A stretch of 64,000 bases of DNA from Plotosus lineatus (GCA_024760905.1 CM045735.1:6185661-6249660), one strand, 5' to 3'. Numbered from the stretch's first letter, positions 1 to 10,681 are shown. The notes: generated from the letters alone by a model not told the origin. A program made the numbers and translations.

Positions 1-249
1 CCTGTTTTAGGAGTTTAGGGGGCTATTTTTAGCCGGGTCTCCTCCTCTTACCGCCCATTTGGGCTCGCAATCAGGTCAATAAGGGTCAGGGGGTCAAGGC
101 ATAACATCCAGGCTGTAAAGTCGGGGGCAGGGAACAGACAGAAAAATTTCTGTCTGTGGGATGTGTACAAGAAATCAGTTGGGTGTTTTGGAGACTAGGG
201 ATGAGGGGTGGTTTGAAATATATTATAAACATATACTAAATAATTTTAA

Positions 250-251
<2 letters not shown>

Positions 252-306
<55 letters not shown>
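252..306. repeat. (TA)n microsatellite
   Basis: Uninterrupted TA dinucleotides. The Tyr-Ile reading frame across it is an artefact. Confidence 0.95.
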
Positions 307-307
<1 letters not shown>

Positions 308-1238
308 TACACAAAAATAGGGTCAAGGGTCCGGCCAATCTTGACTGTTATATTGTATCCTGTATTTTTGTACATATTATTGAATAGTCTTTTAAATATA
401 AACAGAGTGTTTAATGAATGAATCAGTGTTCCAGACCATGAGGAAAGACAGCAGGGTGTTCCTCAGAGCTCGCTACTACTTTCCTTCATATTTCATCTCC
501 ATATTGGATCTAACGGACAATCAAATACCTCACGCTTCATTTCATCGTGACTTTGCAAATAAACCTGACTTCTTTGTGTTTATACGAAGAACCAAGGCCT
601 TATCCTGGATTTTTATGAGACAGCTTTGTGTCTTCTTGAAAAGGGGCAGCTAGAGAAGGAAAAAAAACAATTTTATAATATCCGAGAATGCGATGGATGT
701 TTACAGTGAAAGGAATCACGCAGGTCATCATGCTTTCAGTTTCTCTTGCTCACTCTCATGTCTGTCAGTCTACAACACACGCAATATTCTCCGGATCACA
801 GGAACGTCTGGATGGTACATCTGTATTTTATAGACTACGCAATGCGAATTTATATACATATATACTGTATATACAGTATATACATACATATATATGTATC
901 AGATATAGGAAGAGAAATATATTCACTGATCTGAATGACTGTTATAATTTCCCTCTAATGCGATAAAAAAGAAAAAAAAAAAAGAAAAGAAGACGTTATA
1001 TTGTACTTGATGTCTAGATATTTTGTGACATGATATAACTGCTGGGAAAGATTTACAGCCTGAGAGGTGTCAGCATTGAAGAAGACTCCATAGACTGCAA
1101 GATGTTCAGGGTATTCTCTCGAGGTATTTATTCATGATTTTTTTTTCCTTTTTTTAAATTTTTTTAATTTAAATCCCAGAGTAAGAAAGGAAAAAAATGT
1201 CACACGGCTCATGTTGTTAGTGGATTTCTCTCTCGCTT

Positions 1239-1249
1239 ACACACACACA

Positions 1250-1293
<44 letters not shown>

Positions 1294-1323
1294 GACACAC
1301 ACACACACACACACACACACACA
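1239..1323. repeat. (CA)n microsatellite, interrupted
   Basis: An AC run with two short interruptions ('catacac' and 'catacagac'). Confidence 0.95.
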
Positions 1324-2177
1324 TTTAGAAACACTGGCACAGACAATACAATAGCATCACCTACAGACTGTGGATGGTTTTACAACACATTAGCGGTACA
1401 GTATGTTCATCATGTATCACATCCCCTCACCCCTAGCTCGGAGGGTACCATGAGTCCTAACAAGGCATGTTATTATTATCATTATCACTTTAAAAAAAAA
1501 AAAAAAAAAAACTCTTTCATTTTGTGATCTTTTATTCTTTTCTCCTTGGAATATTCTCATGATAGTTTTGTCACTCGGTTCTGTCTTGGCGGAGGAGGAT
1601 ATCCAGCCCATCCCTTTCCGAATTCAGTCCGAGATCCAAATCTTGACTCCAGACGAAAGTTCTGGATTCGAGACACTTTGAAAAAACGGCAACTCTGACG
1701 TTCCCATAACAAAATAATGTGCGTCATGTGATGGATCATTACGTTATTGTTTTGTTTTTTTGTTATTGTTGTTGTTGTTGTTGTTATGCCAAAGTCTAAT
1801 TATTTAAATGTTTCACCAAAGTGTTTACCAAACTGTGAATGATGTAACCTTTCGAAACAGTTTACATTGTACTGATAACAGCCGAAAAATGTTGTATTGT
1901 GCGTGGTGTGTATTCGACAAGGATCGAGTGTTATATGGCTTCGTGGCCACATCTTCAAGGATTAAAGGTCAACCAGTGACGAATATGTCGACTCCAGGAC
2001 TGATTTATTGAGGAAACAGTACACAATAGAATGTATATTTTCCTTCCTACTTCTTTTCCCTCCTTCCTCTTTCTTTCTGGTATATCACACTTTCTCTTGC
2101 TTGCACACTGCACGCTTTCCAGCTGTTCCCGACTGCATGTACTAACCTGTCTCTGTGGTGGTGTGTGTTCGCTTTAG

Positions 2178-2908
2178 GAGTTCGCTGTAGAGCCGATAAG
2201 TCAGGCTTATGTCGCCGACAAGAGCTGACCAAGTACTGCTTGAACCCTGACATCATGCAGATGTGCTGCAAATCCTGCAGCAAAACCATCTACACATCAA
2301 ATCTCAACCTCACCACCACCACCACCACCACCACCACCTGGTCTCCACACTCTCACCATTTCCACACCATGCATCCCAATACCCAGATCTCCACCTCCAC
2401 ACCTCACAGAACCTCCATGCCCTGGAGATACACCACAACCCTGAGCCGAGGGACAGCTTCACCCCCCACCACCACGATCTCCTTCCTGGAGGAAACGGAT
2501 GGTCCGAGCACCTTGATCGACGAGGAGGAAACCGAAGAGCCTTGGAGAGTCTACATCGACGAGGAAATCTCAGAGCCCGCATCTGGGATTGAGGAACTTT
2601 TACCAGCCACCACTGAATACGCAGTAAGTGGAAAATCATTGACGCCAACGACATCGCAATCCAGTTTTACCACCACGAGCCTTCCGACTGTAGTGAACCG
2701 TCACGTAGCAGAAGACAGAAAGGAGAACAACTCCATCGAAGTGTCGTATAGAGTTGTTAACCATAATGAAGTCCCTCAGAACTATTTTATACCCAAAAAG
2801 CGAGTGTTTTATCGAGAGAGAACGCTGAATAAACGAATTCAGCAGCTTCTCGAGGAAAGAAGGCGGCAAGACATTTCTAAAAGAAACAAACGGAAACCTG
2901 GAGACTAA
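2178..2908 (+). CDS. adamts2: ADAMTS2/3/14-type procollagen N-proteinase, C-terminal exon (partial)
   Basis: Terminal coding exon of a secreted ADAMTS metalloprotease of the procollagen N-propeptidase branch, which trims fibrillar procollagens in the extracellular matrix. The exon opens after an AG acceptor at 2176-2177 in phase 'GA|GTT'. The first ~35 residues form a PLAC module: six cysteines in the pattern C-x5-C-x8-C-x8-CC-x2-C (CRADKSGLC ... MCCKSC). A Thr/Ser/Pro-rich linker with nine consecutive Thr follows, then an acidic patch (DEEETEEP), then a basic coiled tail (RTLNKRIQQLLEERRRQ) before TAA. From family knowledge this tail resembles the ADAMTS2 end (a TRNQRIQEL-type helix) more than ADAMTS3 or ADAMTS14, so the paralogue call is an inference. 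Catalytic, disintegrin and thrombospondin domains must lie upstream of the window. The TTA at 2174-2176 belongs to the intron, so an ATG-started frame through it is not the real start. Confidence 0.75.
2312..2338 (+). repeat. Coding (ACC)9 microsatellite
   Basis: Nine tandem ACC codons encode a Thr9 run directly after the PLAC domain. Length change here would add or remove Thr residues without a frameshift. Confidence 0.9.
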
Positions 2909-3114
2909 TTTCATGAGGTGATTTTTTTTTTTTTTTTTTTCATGGAAACACTTCAGTCTCTGAGATGTATTATAACATCCGGGTTAAATCCACCTTCAGA
3001 ATGCTGTTAAGTGGCCGAACATTTATCCGTTTTTGCATTTGTTTCTGTTTTCATATGAACGCTTTGCACTTTTTACATTTTTTTCTTTTGCTCTCACAAT
3101 GCACACAATCCGCT

Positions 3115-3120
3115 AATAAA
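3115..3120 (+). terminator. Poly(A) signal of the adamts2-like gene
   Basis: AATAAA about 207 bases after the stop codon, the first canonical hexamer downstream. It implies a short 3' UTR. Confidence 0.55.
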
Positions 3121-3477
3121 TGAAGTCATTTATACATGTGATCCATTTAATCCTAAATCAACGCTAAATATACAGTATGTCAAGAATATAGGAAATACGC
3201 ACTCGGGTACTATTGTACTTTGTTCATCATGTGATCAGCCAGTCATGTGACAGCAGCCTGGAGTGGAGAGATTCACAGGTAATTTTCACATTAAACATTA
3301 GATTAAGGGGATAATGTAAGTTCAATGATAATATTGTTGATGAAATGGTTGTTGGTACCACTGAGGTTCCGAATCCCAATTATGATTTATTTGCACACAC
3401 TCCCCACCACCCCTCACCCCCCACAGAAGAGAGACGTAAATACAACAAAGTTGGAGCTCAAAAATGTAAGAACGCGT
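3121..3477. other. Intergenic, nothing recognised
   Basis: No open frame, repeat family or RNA gene could be supported. Confidence 0.5.
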
Positions 3478-3638
3478 CGTAGCGGTTAACATGTCCAGCT
3501 CACAGGAGGACGGTATTAGTTTTGATATCCCAAGCTTGTTTGGGTTTCCTCCGGGTACTTTGGTTTCCTCCTAGTACAAACTCCTGCACATGAGGCTGAT
3601 TGGCTGTTATAAATTGCCCCGAAGTGTCTGTGAGTGGT

Positions 3639-3678
<40 letters not shown>

Positions 3679-3752
3679 GCTATGGAATGGTCTGTCAGGC
3701 GAATCAGGGTGTACCCTGCCTTCGCCTAGAGTCGTCTGAGATAGGAACACCC

Positions 3753-3817
<65 letters not shown>

Positions 3818-3858
3818 CAACACTTATTAGGGTTAAGCGACATAGAAAATGAATAAAT
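3478..3858 (+). mobile_element. SINE-A copy with T1 tail, expanded by microsatellites
   Basis: A degraded head ('cgtagcggttaacatgtcc') is followed by the body with 'tttcctccgggtac' and a T1-like end 'gggttaagcgacatagaaaatgaataaatg'. A (GT)n run (about 3640-3677) and an (AC)n run (about 3754-3812) have grown inside it. Confidence 0.8.
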
Positions 3859-5012
3859 GTTCAGGAAAGGAGTGAGTGGGTGGGTGGGTGGGTTTGAGTG
3901 GGTGGGTTTGAGTGGGTGGTATGAAAAACATTTCGTGAACTGTCATCCAGTTGCTCTTTCTATCCAGCTCAAGGTTCAAGACAGTATTCCCATGAGGCTA
4001 AATTGGCGCAACAATCACACAAATTATTTTATGTTGACGCAAGGCATTATTGGCGCTGTGCCAGTTATTTTTTCTGTCTTTGTTTTGTTTTAAGTTCTAC
4101 AATGAACAACTTGTTCGTAAATAATGTTAAACAGCTGTCAGAATGTTCGGCATCTATCGGTAATACGCCAATTCACGAATGAGACATTTCGGGGCAGACT
4201 GGTTCCATACCACCGAGGTCCCACTATGTTATCTGCATAATGAATGCATTCTATGAATGTATACAACCGGACACGAGAACACCGGTCAAAGTAACAACCT
4301 CGACCGTATCCGGGTGATTCTGATTCGGAAGACAATTTTTGTCATCGATTTCGAGTTGATATTAGAACTTGTTGTTTTCACGAGTTAAATAATAAATTGT
4401 AAGCTACCTATGAACGATGAATAAAAGTTAAAACCACTGAAATTCTGTCAGTACATGCACAAATTCTTCTTGTTTTTTTTAATTTTTAAATCAGCAGTTT
4501 TGTCTCCAGATCGCCCCAGACTTCATATTTCAATTGTAGATTTTGAAAATTTTTCTGGGCGATGCCCTCCAGGCTCCCGTGCAGTAGGGGGATGCCCCCT
4601 GTTCATGCTTCTTGCACCTTGGGCCTGATGGCTAAAGGCACTGTAAATTGGCTTCGCAGCCAATGCCTCTGGCATCCGAATCATCTGAACGAGGTATTGG
4701 ACCAAACTCACTTGTCCTGAATGGGGACACTGTTTCAATACGCTATTCTTTGTTCTATGATACTTTTCTGCTCATCGCATTTGTAATAAGTGGTTATTTA
4801 CAAAGTAGGTAACTATGGCAACTCTGTTTACTCTCAATCGATGTCTCTCATCAATTGTTTTGTTTTTTGTTTTGGAACCTGTCTCCATTCAATGCGATCA
4901 TTAAAAACTGTTGACCCCAGCAGAATATTTTAACGCTTGATAAAACGTGGTACAGTGCATTGTTCTTTATTCGAAACAAGGAAAATCAGTCCCTCCAGTA
5001 ATTTGCAATTTC
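3859..5012. other. Intergenic, nothing recognised
   Basis: Includes GGGT-type short repeats at 3873-3920. No gene-like frame or known repeat was identified. Confidence 0.45.
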
Positions 5013-5031
5013 ATCCTGGCAGAATTTAACA

Positions 5032-6377
5032 AGGTCTTAGAGAGTGAGAGGATGCCAGAGGAATGGAGGAGAAGTGTGCTGGTGCCCATTTTAAAGAACA
5101 AGGGAGACGTGCAGAGTTGTGGCAACTACAGAGGGATAAAGTTGATGAGCCATACGATGAAGTTATGGGAAAGAATAGTGGAAGCTAGACTAAGGGCAGA
5201 AGTCAGCATTTGTGAACAACAGTTTGGTTTCATGCCAAGAAAGAGCACCACAGATGCAGTGTTTGCCTTGAGGATGTTAATGGAGAAGTACAGAGAAGGT
5301 CAGAGGGAGCTGCATTGTGCCTTTGTGGATCTGGAGAAAGCATATGACAGGGTGCCGAGAGAAGAACTGTGGTATTGCATGAGGAAGTCTGGAGTGGCAG
5401 AGAAGTATGTTAGAGTGGTGCAGGACATGTATGAGAGATGTAAGACAGTGGTGAGGTGTGCTGTCGGTGTGACAGAAGAGTTCAAGGTGGAGGTCGGACT
5501 GCACCAAGGGTCAGCTCTCAGCCCCTTCTTGTTTGCTATGGTGATGGACAGGCTGACAGACGAGGTTAGACAAGATTCCCATGGACTATGATGTTTGCAG
5601 ATGACATTGTGATCTGTAGTGAGAGCAGAGAACAAGTGCAGGAAAACCTAGAGAGGTGGAGGTATGGCCTAGAAAGGAGGGGAATGAAGATTAGCCTCAG
5701 TAAGACAGAATACATGTGCATGAATGACAAGGACCCAAGAGGAACGGTGAGATTACAGGGAGCAGAGATAAGAAAGGTGGAGGATTTTAAGTACTTAGGC
5801 TCAACAATCCAGAGCAATGGAGAGTGTGGAAAAGAGGTCAAGAAGCGTGTGCAGGCAGGTTGGAATAGTTGGAGAAAAGTGTCCGGTGTGATGTGTGATA
5901 GGAGGGTATCGGCAAAAATGAAAGGAAAAGTGTACAAGACGGTGTTGAGGCCAACAATGTTGTATGGTTTAGAAACAGTGGCCCTGGGGAAAAGACAGGA
6001 GGCAGAGCTGGAGGTAGCAGAGATGAAAATGTTGAGGTTCTCTTTGGGAGTAACGAGGATGGATAGGATTAGGAATGAGCACATCAGAGGGACAGCACAT
6101 GTAAGTCGTTTCAGAGACAAAGTCAGAGAGGCTAGATTGAGATGGTTTGGACATGTACAGAGGAGGGATAGTGAGTATATTGGTAATAGGATGCTGAGGC
6201 TGGAACTACCAGGCAGAAGGCCTAGGGGAAGACCCAAGCGACGATTCATGGATGTGGTGAAAGAGGACATGAAGGTCGTTAGTGTAAGAGAAGAAGATGC
6301 AAAGGATAGGGTGAGATGGAGGCAGATGATTCGCTGTGGCGACCCCTGAAGGGAAAAGCCGAAAGGAAAAGAAGAAG
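5032..6377 (+). mobile_element. 5'-truncated RTE-clade LINE with (GAA)n tail
   Basis: An insertion flanked by a perfect 19-bp direct repeat, atcctggcagaatttaaca (5013-5031 and 6378-6396). This fixes both ends and leaves a 1346-bp element lacking its 5' part. The 3' end reads 'gattcgctgtggcgacccct' ... 'gaagaaga'. The perfect duplication suggests a fairly young insertion. Shorter copies of the same 3' end occur at 7.0, 9.9, 51.1 and 62.5 kb. Confidence 0.9.
5034..6349 (+). pseudogene. RTE reverse transcriptase, C-terminal part, frameshifted
   Basis: Retrotransposon reverse transcriptase. Visible in order: an entry motif with NYRGIKL, AFVDLEKAYDRVPR (first catalytic Asp region), HQGSALSPFLFAM, then the catalytic box FADDIVIC, the thumb region with FKYLGSTIQ, and a conserved C-terminal GRPKRRFMDVVKEDMK. 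The frame is open to about 5575, then shifts by one base in a run of C at about 5577-5580, just before FADD, and stays open to the TGA ending at 6349. The N-terminal endonuclease is absent through 5' truncation. Motif order and C-terminus match the RTE clade, and the copy cannot act autonomously. Confidence 0.88.
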
Positions 6378-6489
6378 ATCCTGGCAGAATTTAACACGGA
6401 TCCAACCATTCATTCCGTGAAACCCTGCAGTTTTAACCCATCACTACAACGTTTCCGCAAATTTGACCTACTATTGTATTATACCGCAG

Positions 6490-6631
6490 GTTCCACCAAT
6501 CATAGCAGTCCCAGGTGCAAAGGTCTAGCCATACGTCAAGATACGTCATTTCCAAAAGCGTAAACAAGAAAGTGATGTATCTTGACGTATGGCTTGACCT
6601 TTGCACCTGGGACTGCTATGATTGGTGGAAC
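6490..6631. repeat. 64-bp near-perfect inverted repeat
   Basis: Arms at 6490-6553 and 6568-6631 are reverse complements with about three mismatches, separated by a 14-base spacer. No transposon ends or gene overlap it. Confidence 0.9.
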
Positions 6632-7030
6632 TTGGGATATAATATAGTAGTCGGTACAATTTGTGGAAAAGTTTCATAGCAATAAATGCTGAAACCATTG
6701 CCGCATGGATTTTTTAAATATCTGTGGCAAAATATGACATTTCAAAAAAAAAAAAAAAAAAAAAAGGATGTCAACAAATCCTGGAGAGACTGATTAACGA
6801 TTTGTTGTGCACTTGTCCATGTTTAAATAAATAAATTACAAACTCCCAGATTACCCACATCTACATTACATACTCTAATTAAATAATCACATGAAGATAC
6901 AGGCGCAACTGGACAGGTGTTCCTATTAAAGTGGCCGAAGTGAATGCAGTATCAAAATCTTTTGTTGGTACTCCTTTATTTTCTGCACTCATACAGCTTC
7001 CCAGATGATCATCACAATGCTTTTTTATTT
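6632..7030. other. Intergenic, A-run and AT-rich
   Basis: Holds a poly(A) run at about 6746-6765. Nothing else is recognised. Confidence 0.5.
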
Positions 7031-7232
7031 CTCTTCTTCTTCTTTCTCTTCCTTTCAGCTGTTCCCTTCAGGGTTCACCACAGCAAATCATCTGCCTCCA
7101 TCTTACCCTATCCTCTGCATCGTCTTTTCTTACGCCAACAACCTTCATATCCTCCTTCACCACATCCATAAATCTCGTCTTTGGTCTTCCTCTTGGCCTT
7201 CTGCCTGGTAGTCCCAACCTCAGCATCCTGCC
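7031..7232 (-). mobile_element. RTE LINE 3' end fragment
   Basis: On the - strand this matches the 3' ~200 bases of the LINE at 5032-6377, including the end of the reverse transcriptase frame (GRPKTRFMDVVKEDMK-like) and the 'cttcttcttctt' (GAA)n tail. Confidence 0.85.
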
Positions 7233-7274
7233 TTTTTATTTGTCGAGAATGCTAAATAACTAAACATATATATG

Positions 7275-8553
7275 CAGTGATACCTTGACTTACAAGTGTC
7301 CTTTATAATGAATTCTCCGTGATACGAACATCGATCCCACCAAAAGGCCGCCCCATCCAGTGAGCAAAATTTTGATTCACGAGCTCTGCTGGGGACATGG
7401 CTTTTCCGGGCCGATTAGCCTCGTATTCTTCATGCTCCAAGAATGCCTTGTGCAGTGCATCTCAATTATTTTTCTGTGATGCCCCCTCTAGGAAGAAAAA
7501 AAACATTTCACGCCTCCCAGTCCGATATAAATAGTGCTTACTGCACTTCATATCGTTGCTCGTTTTTTGTTCCCTCCACCAGGGGTCCCCAACCTTTTCA
7601 TCACCGTGAACCGGTCAACACTTCACAATTTTACGGTGGACCAGGAGTGTGTGTGTCATAGATTTTTTATATTGTAAATATAATTTTTTTCTAATAATAA
7701 TAATAATAATAATATAATAAGCACTCCATGAATGTTATTTTTCAACAGCTGAAATAAAGTTGGTTGGGAAGTAGAGCTTGAACTTTTCTAAACACTAAAT
7801 AAATACATAAATAAATACACAGGTGATGGTGCACCAGCAGGGAGAATGTCCAACTCGCCTCTGTTCATGTGCCGTCCCCTTGTGGGTTACATTTTAGCGC
7901 TCAAATGAGCAACATGTAACCGAGAGAATCCGGTCATTTTTCAAAATAAAAGATTTTTCAAAAAGATCATTCAGACCCAGATACTAAATTTTTTCTTCTG
8001 CAGATCGGTACCAATTGAGCCACGGACCGGTAATGGACCCGTGCCCTACACTGTAGCACGACATTGAGAGCACCACTGCCAACTACTGGAGTGGATGCAC
8101 AATTACACTTAAATCTAGTACAGTATGGCAAAAATGCAGGTTCCTCAGGGTCATACGCTGGCATTACACTGCGCGCCCCACTACTTGAGAAGCACTGTAC
8201 TTGTGGGAGCTCACCACAAGCCTTTCCTCGCTGGCATTCGTAGCGTGCACCCGCACAAAATTCTCCTCCTCTGTTACGCAGGGCACGTTATTAATTATTA
8301 TTAATGTTAATGTACATGTGTTATTATTATTATGAAATAATAATAGAATAATGGTTTTTACATTTTTATCTTTAATATATTAGGTGAAATATACGTGTTT
8401 GTGGTAGGTTATATGAGTTTGGTAGGGATTTGGAACAGATTAATTGGTTTTCTGTTAGTATTTTTTATGGGAATAATTGTTTTATCTAACGAACTTATCG
8501 ACTTACGAGCTCACCCTCGGAACTAATTAAATTTGTCAGTCAAGGTACCGCTG
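7275..8553. mobile_element. Tigger/mariner-like non-autonomous DNA transposon
   Basis: The ends are inverted: cagtgataccttgact at 7275-7290 and its near reverse complement at 8538-8553. Internal blocks ('cacgagctctgctgggg', 'gtagcgtgcacccgcac', 'gttttatctaacgaactt') recur at 45.5-46.3, 51.3-51.6 and 62.7-64.0 kb. A hAT-type element sits inside. No transposase frame is intact. Confidence 0.65.
7580..8048. mobile_element. hAT-type element remnant nested in a Tigger-like element
   Basis: The left end caggggtccccaacctttt is a typical hAT terminus. Inner sequence such as 'gccacggaccggt' resembles hAT non-autonomous repeats. The right end is degraded, so the boundary is approximate. Confidence 0.5.
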
Positions 8554-8565
8554 TGTGTATGTGTG

Positions 8566-8586
8566 TATATATATATATATATATAA
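8566..8586. repeat. (TA)n microsatellite
   Basis: Short TA run between the Tigger-like element and a SINE-A copy. Confidence 0.85.
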
Positions 8587-8597
8587 AATATAATATA

Positions 8598-9005
8598 CGG
8601 TGGCGTAGTGGTTAGCACGTCCGCCTCACAGCAAGAAGGCCCGGGTTCGATTCCCGGCCTGGGCGTTTCTGTGTGGAGTTTGCATGTTCTCCCCGTGCTT
8701 GTGCGAGTTTCCTCCGGGTGCTCCGGTTTCCCCCGCAATCCAAAAGACGTGCACTGTAGGTTAATTGGCCGTTCTAAATTGACCGTAGTTTCTCTCCTGC
8801 AGCGGCACCGGAACCCAGTCGTATCGGCACTTGCCTTTCCATTGGATCCTTCCGGTGGCGCCGAGACAGGGGGGGGACTTGCTGCTTGGGTAACAGCCTG
8901 TCCCTCATTACTCCCTACCCAGGCTCTGTGCACTGGGGAGTATCACCAGTCGGGATACTGGCCAGAGCGCAGCCATAGTCCTTCGGGACTGACGGAGGCC
9001 TACGC

Positions 9006-9006
<1 letters not shown>
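8598..9006 (+). mobile_element. SINE-A head and body with a third, unrelated tail (T3)
   Basis: The best-preserved SINE-A head in the window. A-box-like 'tggcgtagtggttagcac' and B-box 'gggttcgattccc' support tRNA ancestry. Homology to other SINE-A copies stops near 8787. Instead of T1 there is about 215 bp containing 'tctcctgcagcggcacc', 'cattggatccttccggtgg' and 'gactgacggaggcctacg', ending in a TA/CA microsatellite. Confidence 0.75.

Positions 9007-9062
<56 letters not shown>
9005..9062. repeat. (TA)n(CA)n(TA)n compound microsatellite
   Basis: Dinucleotide runs directly at the 3' end of the SINE-A/T3 element. Confidence 0.9.
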
Positions 9063-9487
9063 CACAATTATAATTGTGGGTTTATAATTATAATTGTTTT
9101 GGTAGATGCTGCCCACTAAACAAGATGTTTATACTTCAGTTCAAACACTCTCACTCATGAGAGAGAGCAACGTGCATCATGCCACACGTTTTTAACCCCC
9201 CTTATCAGGGTTTTACTGCATAATACACAGAAACATAAAGTAAAACAAAAAAAAAATCAGACTTTTAATGATTCGTAACCATGACAAAGATGGGTTAGGT
9301 GCATAAGTACTGTGTAGGTAATGCCATCTTTTGCACATACTCATTCAGAACTGTCGTATATACCTCACGGCAACATTTACATTCAAAGTATTAGTGTATA
9401 TTAAATGTAAATTAAAGGAAAACAAATGAAAGCAAGATTTTTATGTTTTTTTTTTTACTGACAACAATGAGCTGTTCAGTGTATACT
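9063..9487. other. Intergenic, nothing recognised
   Basis: AT-rich, without gene-like or repeat-family signal. Confidence 0.45.
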
Positions 9488-9606
9488 GTGTCCTCGCCCA
9501 GGGTCAGTTGGGATGGGCACCAGCCTACTCGTGACCCTAATCAGCAATTTAGAAAATGAATGAAGAGAATGATCTACGGTGACGTAGTGGTTAGCACGAC
9601 CTGGGT
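9488..9606 (+). mobile_element. SINE T1 tail fragment followed by a SINE-A head fragment
   Basis: 9488-9567 is T1 ('tcgcccagggtcagttggga' ... 'aaaatgaatga'). 9576-9606 is a separate head ('ggtgacgtagtggttagcac'). This looks like two SINE copies abutting, the second one truncated. Confidence 0.7.
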
Positions 9607-9870
9607 TAGTGTATGCAGCTCAAATTGTCGTGCTTTCTCTCAGTTCTTCTAATATGACCATGACATAAGGGGGGGACTTGAATTTTTTTTTTTTTTTTTT
9701 TTTTTATGAGTAACATTCCACTTTGTCGCTCTAAACTAAACCATTATCATCATATTCATTATTTTTCCTGACCTTGTACAGAAAGCATCTGTCATCCTGT
9801 CATTCAGCACCTGCATAAAGCTTACCCTCCTGGTCAGGGTTGCATATGTGATTTTTTTATATATATATAT

Positions 9871-10170
9871 CAGAGGGACAGCCCACGTAAGATGTTTTGG
9901 AGACAAAGTCAGAGAGGCGAGATTGAGATGGTTTGGACATGTACAGAGGAGGGATAGTGAGTATATTGGCAGTAGGATGCTGAGGTTGGAACTACCAGGC
10001 AGAAGGCCTCGAGGAAGACCGAAGAAGAGATTTATGGACGTGGTGAAGGAAGACATGAAGGTCGTTGGAGTCAGAAAAGAAGATGTGGAGGACAGGGTGA
10101 GGTGGAGGCGGATGATTTGCTGTGGCGACCCCTGAAGGGAGCAGCCGAAAGTAAAAGAAGAAGAAGAAGA

Positions 10171-10172
<2 letters not shown>
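9871..10172 (+). mobile_element. RTE LINE 3' end copy in a TA microsatellite
   Basis: A 300-bp copy of the RTE 3' end. It includes an open frame ending RWRRMICCGDP-stop and a (GAA)n tail. It is flanked on both sides by TATATA, consistent with insertion into a TA repeat that was duplicated. Confidence 0.85.

Positions 10173-10208
<36 letters not shown>
10173..10208. repeat. (TA)n microsatellite
   Basis: TA run immediately after the RTE tail. Confidence 0.9.
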
Positions 10209-10212
<4 letters not shown>

Positions 10213-10325
10213 TGAAGTTCCTTGTGAAAACCAGTGCATGTGTCTCTTAATACGTCTGATGCTGTCCCTGCTGTCTGAATCTGTTCTCCTTATCACATGC
10301 GAGTGTTCACACATCCCATCATACA

Positions 10326-10681
10326 TTCATTTTCTGTAACCACTTAATCCTAATTAGGGTTGCAGGGATGTTGGTGCCCATCCCAACTGAGTCCAGGTGA
10401 GGGTAGAGTACACCCTGGACAGCTCACCAGACCATCAAAGGGCAGAAACATGCTGAGGGCTTTGCAGCTACTCTTATTGAAAATCAGCAATGGATCTTTT
10501 ACATGAACCTCTCACCATGGACAGTGAGAGACACGGCCGGCCTTTGATAACACAGCTAGCTGCACTGGGGGGGGGGGGGGGGGGGGGGCAGGGGCAAACC
10601 GTTGAGAGTGGGACTTGAACCCCCAACCTTAGGAACAGTGATCCAGCACCAGTGATTTACCACCAGGCCACCACTGCCTCC
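10326..10681 (-). mobile_element. Full-length SINE-B with T1 tail
   Basis: Read on the - strand: head with 'ggatcactgttcctaaggtt' and B-box 'gggttcaagtccc', then a poly-C run (G-run on +, about 10567-10588), body with 'catgtaaaagatccattgct', then T1 ending in 'ttacagaaaatgaatg'. The short flanks 'ttcataca' and 'tcatacatt' may be a target duplication. Confidence 0.85.

Larger units (their letters stand above)
1..2177. other. Upstream intron of the adamts2-like gene
   Basis: No exon can be supported here. The stretch is AT-rich with a (TA)n tract, a (CA)n tract and homopolymers. It ends in a 3' splice site (pyrimidine-rich 'gttcgctttag') at 2167-2177, so it is most simply intron. The earlier ADAMTS exons would lie outside the window. 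Confidence 0.5.

Noticed and set aside
24..33. MEF2-type box ctatttttag at the window start
   Set aside because: No gene start is nearby. The same 10-mer also occurs in a hAT MITE near 14033, so alone it carries little weight.
8598..8670. Possible tRNA gene (clear A-box and B-box)
   Set aside because: The same head recurs in more than fifteen copies, continues into a SINE body and cannot fold a full cloverleaf with an intact acceptor stem. It is a SINE head.
9736..10326. 196-codon - strand frame
   Set aside because: Antisense of the RTE 3' end plus the TA microsatellite.
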